From the NCBI GenBank assembly GCA_002478505.1, contig DLOP01000081.1:1803-13571 (forward strand): a stretch of DNA of 11,769 bases, given 5' to 3'. The DNA comes from Lachnospiraceae bacterium UBA7481. Lineage in GTDB: Bacteria > Bacillota > Clostridia > Lachnospirales > Lachnospiraceae. Made by a program: the position numbers and the translations under genes. Within the stretch, counting starts at the first letter, position 1. Each line of letters starts with the position of its first letter. Shown piece by piece: positions 8,139 to 11,769 of this stretch. The notes under the pieces are model-generated. The model searched no databases and had not been told where the DNA came from. It saw only the letters and a program-made list of their open reading frames with translations.

Positions 8139-8269
8139 GGATGTTCCTGAGCCGCGCCATGTCCACACAACCAACAAATGCTGTTGATGCCATCGGAAAT
8201 CAACACAGCCAAACGATCCGTCACACATTTATTCTTAACGGAATATGTTGGTTTCTATAATCCTGTCAT
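8135..8269 (-). pseudogene. Remnant of a second ABC ATPase gene (5' end only)
   Basis: Reading from the ATG at 8267-8269 in the frame of the intact ATPase gene, codons 1-31 align with its residues 1-31 at 17 identical positions. These include the KCV block and DGIN just before the Walker A loop. Codon 5 is TAG. After codon 31 the protein match is lost through small insertions and deletions and no Walker A loop survives. Patchy nucleotide similarity continues into the promoter region, and an in-frame TGA ends the reading at 8135-8137. The remnant overlaps the upstream permease gene by 35 bp, exactly as the intact pair does at 6300-6334, and the ribosome-site region (GGGAGGAGAA) is also kept. 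This is what is left of the ATPase from an ancestral permease-ATPase pair, about 600 bp having been deleted. It cannot encode a functional ATPase. Confidence 0.85.
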
Positions 8270-10019
8270 CGTTCTCCTCCCACCATCCTATTAACCTGTC
8301 ATACCAATCCAGGTGCAATTTAAAAATCAAAGAATAATACCCATCTGAATATATCGATATCTGCGCTCCCGTCGCAAAATCCGCAGAAGCTATGATTGTA
8401 GATCCATACTCCTGCGGCGACAGCCCCCTCGTCCTGCATATAGACGCCACCTCCGACTCGGTAAATTCCATACCGGAATATACGATCTTGATTCCTTCCG
8501 GTGTCGTATAGGTCTGGAGATACTTGCTGCCCACCAGCGCCGGACCATAACAGTAACCTTCAAATACCCTGACGCCGGAATCCCCGTCCCCAGAAGCCGC
8601 AGCTGACGGCAGGGAAGACTCCACCGGAATATCCGCTGCCACGCGCACCGTATAATACGCCTCTGTCCTTAAAGCATTGTAATCATACCAATCCCCGATC
8701 ATATGATGCCCCGGAACGGGATAATACGGAAAGAAAGACGGAAGATAGAGCGCATTTTCCGTGGTATAAAACATCTTGCCGGAACCTGCGTAAGCAAACC
8801 GTATCTCCTCCACGCCGTCTCCACCATATACCGTAATAAAGTCACCGTCCCTATCATAATCCATCTTCCGTCCGTCCTGATCCGTTACGGATGACAGACG
8901 GTATCTGTGATAAAGAGTAAACCGATATGCTTCCCGCTGACTGCTGCTTTCCGTCAGGCGCACCGTAACCTCCGCCCTTAGCTGCCTGCCCACCTCCAGA
9001 TCCATATCATATAACTCGACCCCGAAATCCGCCGATATCTCGATCTGCTCCTCTCCACGATAATAATAATAATAATAATAATAATAACCAGCATCATATT
9101 GGGAAGAATCATGCTGCATAAAATCATGTTCTATATAAACGGGCATACCATCCGGAAGCAGATAGTACGTCAGGCAGATGAGGGCCGCAGCCATCGGCAC
9201 TGCCGCATGCTGTGTCCGCTTTCTTATTGCCATACACAGTAGCGCAACAGCCAGAAAGATCCAGAATAGAACTCTCGCGAAGCAGCCGCTTCCCATAGGA
9301 AACAGATGATAACAATCGCTGGTAAGGCACTGCACGTAGAGACACAGCAGATTTCCCATCTCGTAAAAAAATTCCGTGACATCCGACGCATTTTGCAAAA
9401 TCCCGATAAATGGACTGTTGAAAACAAAGAATACCACGATGGAAACAGACGAAACAATATTCCAGCCGCCCGCAAACCCCGTCAGTGCCCCCGCCAGCAT
9501 CCAGAACAATGTCGGCAGGAGATCATAAAGTACCATGAGGCGGGTCAAATCGCCTAAAAAGAAGGTCCTAAGCTGCAGGTCCGGCAGGGCAGCCCCAAAA
9601 AACACTGCGTATGCCAAGAAAGAGGATAACAGGACACAGCTGCTGATTGTCAGCAACATGAAACCGTATCTGGAAGCCTTCCCAGTCCTCCCGCAGGAAA
9701 CGTTAGCCGCCTCATCCCATCCCTTCCTCCGCATCGTCATGACACAATATAAAGCAAGGAAGTAAAATAAGACCGGCAGTATCCTGCAGAAATGAAAATA
9801 ATAAACAAGCGAATTGATCCATATTTCTGTCGCGAAATCATCCACTTCGGGCAGATGATATTGTTCCGCCAATATATTTGTCTCTATTAAAGAATAACAC
9901 ACACAACCGATTTTTACTGCCAGAATAAGACAGCTCAAGAAAAGAATCTTCCTATGTTTATAAAACGCCCGAAACTCCGCCCGGCATATGCAGCTGTATA
10001 AACGCATTTTCTCCCGCAT
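8235..10019 (-). CDS. Large membrane protein: ABC-2-like permease with M1-peptidase-like ectodomain (copy 1)
   Basis: 594 residues, a close paralog of the 6300-8060 product along its whole length with the same layout: about seven membrane segments in residues 24-287, then a soluble, probably extracytoplasmic half resembling the M1 aminopeptidase N-terminal domain (for example YLPSFFPYYPVPGHHM). It has no HExxH motif. Residues 128-182 are identical in the two proteins, while regions on both sides have diverged. The extra eight residues come from the linker between the last membrane segment and the ectodomain, which here contains nine consecutive tyrosines (312-320) encoded by a microsatellite. 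The ATG at 10017-10019 has GGGGAG 13 nt upstream. The gene starts only 25 bp after the metK terminator, leaving no room for an ordinary promoter outside that hairpin. Its former partner ATPase survives only as a remnant downstream. Confidence 0.82.
   Translation of the reverse strand: MREKMRLYSCICRAEFRAFYKHRKILFLSCLILAVKIGCVCYSLIETNILAEQYHLPEVDDFATEIWINSLVYYFHFCRILPVLFYFLALYCVMTMRRKGWDEAANVSCGRTGKASRYGFMLLTISSCVLLSSFLAYAVFFGAALPDLQLRTFFLGDLTRLMVLYDLLPTLFWMLAGALTGFAGGWNIVSSVSIVVFFVFNSPFIGILQNASDVTEFFYEMGNLLCLYVQCLTSDCYHLFPMGSGCFARVLFWIFLAVALLCMAIRKRTQHAAVPMAAALICLTYYLLPDGMPVYIEHDFMQHDSSQYDAGYYYYYYYYYRGEEQIEISADFGVELYDMDLEVGRQLRAEVTVRLTESSSQREAYRFTLYHRYRLSSVTDQDGRKMDYDRDGDFITVYGGDGVEEIRFAYAGSGKMFYTTENALYLPSFFPYYPVPGHHMIGDWYDYNALRTEAYYTVRVAADIPVESSLPSAAASGDGDSGVRVFEGYCYGPALVGSKYLQTYTTPEGIKIVYSGMEFTESEVASICRTRGLSPQEYGSTIIASADFATGAQISIYSDGYYSLIFKLHLDWYDRLIGWWEENDDRIIETNIFR
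9061..9087 (-). repeat. (TAA)9 microsatellite encoding poly-tyrosine
   Basis: Nine uninterrupted TAA triplets on the plus strand read as nine TAT (Tyr) codons, residues 312-320 of copy 1. The paralog has only two such triplets at the matching place. The tract lies in the linker between the last membrane segment and the ectodomain. A change by whole repeats would keep the reading frame. Confidence 0.95.
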
Positions 10020-10044
10020 ATTGATCAGCTATCTCCCCGTTTGT

Positions 10045-10089
10045 AAAAAAAGGCTGAAAATATTTTAGTAAAAACATTTACAGCCTTTT
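10045..10089 (-). terminator. Intrinsic terminator of metK
   Basis: On the minus strand a 9-bp stem (AAAAGGCTG with CAGCCTTTT; arms 10081-10089 and 10048-10056) encloses a 24-nt AT-rich loop and is followed by an unbroken T run (10051-10045). It begins about 58 bp after the metK stop codon. The loop itself can fold further through AAAT/ATTT. The rest of the 10020-10146 gap holds no gene; a weak TTGTAA-17-GATATT promoter-like match overlaps the metK stop codon but lies upstream of this terminator. Confidence 0.88.
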
Positions 10090-10146
10090 ATCATCTTATT
10101 TTCACAAATATATTACCTTTACGAATATCTTGCTTTCGCAGAGATC

Positions 10147-11334
10147 TTACAAATACTTCTTCAGCACATCCACCTTATCCAGCTTCTCCCAGGGCAGATC
10201 AAGATCATTGCGGCCAAAGTGTCCGTACGCCGCTGTCTGCTTATAGATCGGTCTTCTGAGATCAAGCATTTTGATAATACCGGCAGGCCTGAGATCAAAA
10301 TTCTCACGGATGATTTCTACCAACTTAGCCTCTGAAATTTTACCTGTTCCAAAGGTATCTACCATGATGGAAGTGGGCTGTGCCACACCGATCGCGTAAG
10401 AGAGCTGTATCTCGCATTTTTCCGCAAGTCCCGCCGCCACGATATTCTTCGCCACATATCTTGCCGCGTATGCCGCGCTTCTGTCTACCTTGGTGCAGTC
10501 CTTACCGGAAAATGCCCCGCCGCCGTGACGCGCATATCCGCCGTAAGTATCTACGATGATCTTACGTCCCGTCAGTCCGGAGTCACCGTTTGGTCCGCCG
10601 ATAACAAAACGTCCTGTCGGATTAATAAAATATTTGGTATCGTCATCCAGCAATTCTTTCGGAAGTACCGGATCCAGCACATACTTCCTGATATCTGCAT
10701 GGATCTGCTCCTGCGTCACATCCTCCGCATGCTGCGTTGAGATAACGACTGCCTCCAATCTGGAAGGCTTGCCGTTCTCATCATATTCCACAGATACCTG
10801 ACTCTTGCCGTCCGCGCGAAGATAAGGCAATGTATTATCCTTTCGCACCTTGGTCAGCTGACGGGTCAGCTTATGTGCCAGAGAGATCGGATACGGCATA
10901 TACTCCTCTGTCTCATTCGTCGCATAACCAAACATCATACCCTGATCGCCTGCACCGATCGCCTCGATCTCTGCATCGGACATCTTGTTCTCTTTTGCTT
11001 CCAGCGCCTTATCCACACCCATGGCAATATCTGCGGACTGCTTATCCAAAGCAACGATCACACCGCAGGTATTGGCGTCAAAGCCCTTGGAGGAATCGTC
11101 GTAACCAATCTCCGCAATGGTCTCACGCACGATCTTCTGGATATCCACCTGCGCCTTTGTAGTGATCTCACCCATGACAAGCACAAGACCTGTCGTAATC
11201 GCAGTTTCGCAAGCCACACGGCTCATGGGATCCTGCGCCATCATTGCATCCAACACAGAGTCTGAGATATTGTCACAGATCTTGTCAGGATGCCCTTCGG
11301 TAACTGATTCTGATGTAAATAATAATTTTTCCAT
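10147..11334 (-). CDS. metK: S-adenosylmethionine synthetase (methionine adenosyltransferase)
   Basis: Makes S-adenosylmethionine from methionine and ATP in the cytoplasm, releasing phosphate and pyrophosphate. At 395 residues it has the usual length. Visible signatures are the N-terminal SESVTEGHPDK (8-18, with catalytic His15 and Asp17), GAGDQGMMFGYATNET (127-142, PROSITE-type signature 1) and the glycine-rich loop GGGAFSGKDCTKVDRSAAY (271-289, signature 2). It ends in the common GHFGR...LPWEKLD pattern. The ATG at 11332-11334 follows AGGAGG (11341-11346) at a 6-nt spacing. It is a single-gene transcription unit: its own promoter at 11556-11584, a SAM-I riboswitch with a terminator in the leader, and an intrinsic terminator at 10045-10089. 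Feedback is expected, with SAM binding shutting off transcription before the coding region. Confidence 0.98.
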   Translation of the reverse strand: MEKLLFTSESVTEGHPDKICDNISDSVLDAMMAQDPMSRVACETAITTGLVLVMGEITTKAQVDIQKIVRETIAEIGYDDSSKGFDANTCGVIVALDKQSADIAMGVDKALEAKENKMSDAEIEAIGAGDQGMMFGYATNETEEYMPYPISLAHKLTRQLTKVRKDNTLPYLRADGKSQVSVEYDENGKPSRLEAVVISTQHAEDVTQEQIHADIRKYVLDPVLPKELLDDDTKYFINPTGRFVIGGPNGDSGLTGRKIIVDTYGGYARHGGGAFSGKDCTKVDRSAAYAARYVAKNIVAAGLAEKCEIQLSYAIGVAQPTSIMVDTFGTGKISEAKLVEIIRENFDLRPAGIIKMLDLRRPIYKQTAAYGHFGRNDLDLPWEKLDKVDVLKKYL

Positions 11335-11370
11335 CTTCTGCCTCCTATTTCATCATGTTCTTTCGGAATT

Positions 11371-11394
11371 GAAAAATCCGCCTGTTGGCGGATT
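11371..11394 (-). terminator. Riboswitch-controlled leader terminator of metK
   Basis: A perfect 8-bp stem (AATCCGCC with GGCGGATT, arms 11387-11394 and 11375-11382) closes a 4-nt AACA loop and runs into TTTTT on the minus strand. It lies between the SAM-I aptamer and the metK ribosome site, so it is the expression platform. Bound SAM should favour this hairpin and stop transcription. Confidence 0.9.
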
Positions 11395-11411
11395 ATCGTC
11401 TTATTCAACAT

Positions 11412-11526
11412 TCTTATTGTTCAAGCCGGCTATCCTCTGCCATCTTGCTCCGGGAGGCACCTTCCTCATTTTGAGGGGTTGCCGTGGCTTCTTTGGTCCC
11501 TTCTACCTCCACCACTCTGAATAAGA
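11412..11526 (-). ncRNA. SAM-I (S-box) riboswitch aptamer
   Basis: The leader RNA matches the S-box layout. P1 is formed by TCTTATT (11520-11526) with AATAAGA (11412-11418). It is followed by CAGAGTGGTGGAGG (P2 and kink-turn strand), AAAGAAGCCACGGCAACC with the conserved GGCAACC, and a short P3 (CCTCA, 3-nt loop, TGAGG). AAGGTGC with a C-rich J3/4 segment comes next, and P4 is closed by CAAG/CTTG and GGC/GCC. The P2b loop (AGAAGGG) could make the usual pseudoknot with the CCTCCC segment. The S-box class senses S-adenosylmethionine, and the gene controlled here is SAM synthetase, a textbook target. Together with the terminator at 11371-11394 it forms an OFF switch. Recognition is by sequence and hand folding, not by a covariance model. 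Confidence 0.92.
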
Positions 11527-11555
11527 GAAAGCGTTATAAAATTGTACCTACATTT

Positions 11556-11584
11556 ACTCTACTATGGTCGCCCCTTTTTGTCAA
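11556..11584 (-). promoter_or_regulatory. metK promoter (sigma-A-like)
   Basis: A consensus -35 TTGACA (11579-11584) and TAGAGT (11556-11561, four of six matches to TATAAT) are separated by exactly 17 bp. Transcription would start near 11549, about 23 nt before the riboswitch P1 stem. The promoter begins 8 bp after the murA stop codon. Confidence 0.8.
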
Positions 11585-11592
11585 CTACATTT

Positions 11593-11769
11593 TTAACCTG
11601 TTTTTAATTTAAACTTTTGAACCTGCCGGTCTGTCTCCACAATCTCAATCTGAGCTCCGAGAGCTTGAAGTTTCAAATGAAAATCCTCATATCCCCGCTC
11701 AATATAATGGATATCCTCAATCAGCGTCTCGCCCTCAGCCGCCATCGCCGCAAGCGCAAGCGCCGCGCC
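11593..11769 (-). CDS. murA: UDP-N-acetylglucosamine 1-carboxyvinyltransferase (C-terminal end only)
   Basis: Only the last 58 residues are in the window; the 5' part lies beyond position 11769 (family length about 420). The segment LALAAMAAEGETLIEDIHYI followed by RGYEDFHLKLQALGAQIE is characteristic of the C-terminus of MurA, which transfers enolpyruvate from PEP to UDP-GlcNAc in the first committed cytoplasmic step of peptidoglycan synthesis. The stop codon is TAA at 11593-11595. No intrinsic terminator is visible before the metK promoter, so some readthrough into the metK leader is possible, where the riboswitch would still act. Because the family's Cys-containing active-site loop is not in view, the paralog type (MurA1 or MurA2) cannot be told. 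Confidence 0.88.
   Translation of the reverse strand, partial: GAALALAAMAAEGETLIEDIHYIERGYEDFHLKLQALGAQIEIVETDRQVQKFKLKTG

Larger units (their letters stand above)
6180..10040. repeat. Tandem duplication of a permease-ATPase unit
   Basis: Two direct units are seen. The unit transcribed first comprises the 594-residue permease gene and an ATPase remnant (about 8115-10040). The second comprises the 586-residue permease gene and the intact ATPase gene, with the alignable part at about 6180-8080. Homology runs from the ribosome-site region through the permease gene into the first part of the ATPase gene. Unit limits are approximate, because the 5' boundary is short and the 3' part of the first unit is deleted. 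Confidence 0.8.

Noticed and set aside
9061..9087. Start of a CRISPR or other spaced repeat array
   Set aside because: It is a simple triplet tract with no spacers and reads in frame as tyrosine codons.
6300..10019. Active M1 aminopeptidase activity in the large permeases
   Set aside because: No HExxH with downstream Glu is present in either protein; only the N-terminal-domain-like part is seen.
11399..11546. T-box leader in front of metK
   Set aside because: No T-box sequence or specifier loop is seen; the GGCAACC and GGTGC blocks and P1-P4 layout fit SAM-I instead.

Overview
The window (about 11.8 kb) looks like chromosome of a Gram-positive, moderate-GC member of the Bacillota, class Clostridia, most likely Lachnospiraceae. 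This rests on three things: the dnaE-pfkA gene order, the S-box (SAM-I) riboswitch in front of metK, and the general look of the protein sequences. The species cannot be told from this stretch. Every supported gene lies on the minus strand, so transcription runs from high to low coordinates.

In order of transcription: the 3' end of murA (11593-11769, cut by the window edge); a sigma-A-like promoter, SAM-I riboswitch and intrinsic terminator (11371-11584) controlling metK (10147-11334); a metK terminator (10045-10089); an ABC-transporter region (4899-10019) closed by its own terminator (4798-4827); a promoter and a hairpin-rich leader that resembles a dispersed repeat (4591-4761); then dnaE (941-4516) and pfkA (1-873, 3' end cut by the window edge). 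murA, metK, dnaE and pfkA are housekeeping genes. The ABC region sits between them as an accessory block.

The ABC region is the most interesting part. It holds two large paralogous membrane proteins of 594 and 586 residues. Each has an ABC-2-permease-like N-terminal half and a C-terminal extracytoplasmic half resembling the N-terminal domain of M1 aminopeptidases, without the catalytic zinc-peptidase domain. They are followed by one intact ATPase and one small ABC-2-like membrane protein. Between the two large genes is a decayed copy of the 5' end of the ATPase gene. It keeps the same reading frame and the same 35-bp overlap with the upstream gene. The region therefore arose by tandem duplication of a permease-ATPase pair, followed by loss of one ATPase. 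A good promoter (TTGACA-17-AATAAT) now lies at the downstream end of the remnant and could drive the second unit. The transported substrate cannot be told from the sequence.

Other notable signals are a (TAA)9 microsatellite encoding nine tyrosines in only one paralog, a stretch of near-identity between the paralogs suggesting gene conversion, and a second possible P1 3' strand in the metK riboswitch expression platform. No CRISPR array, tRNA, rRNA, insertion sequence or plus-strand gene is supported.
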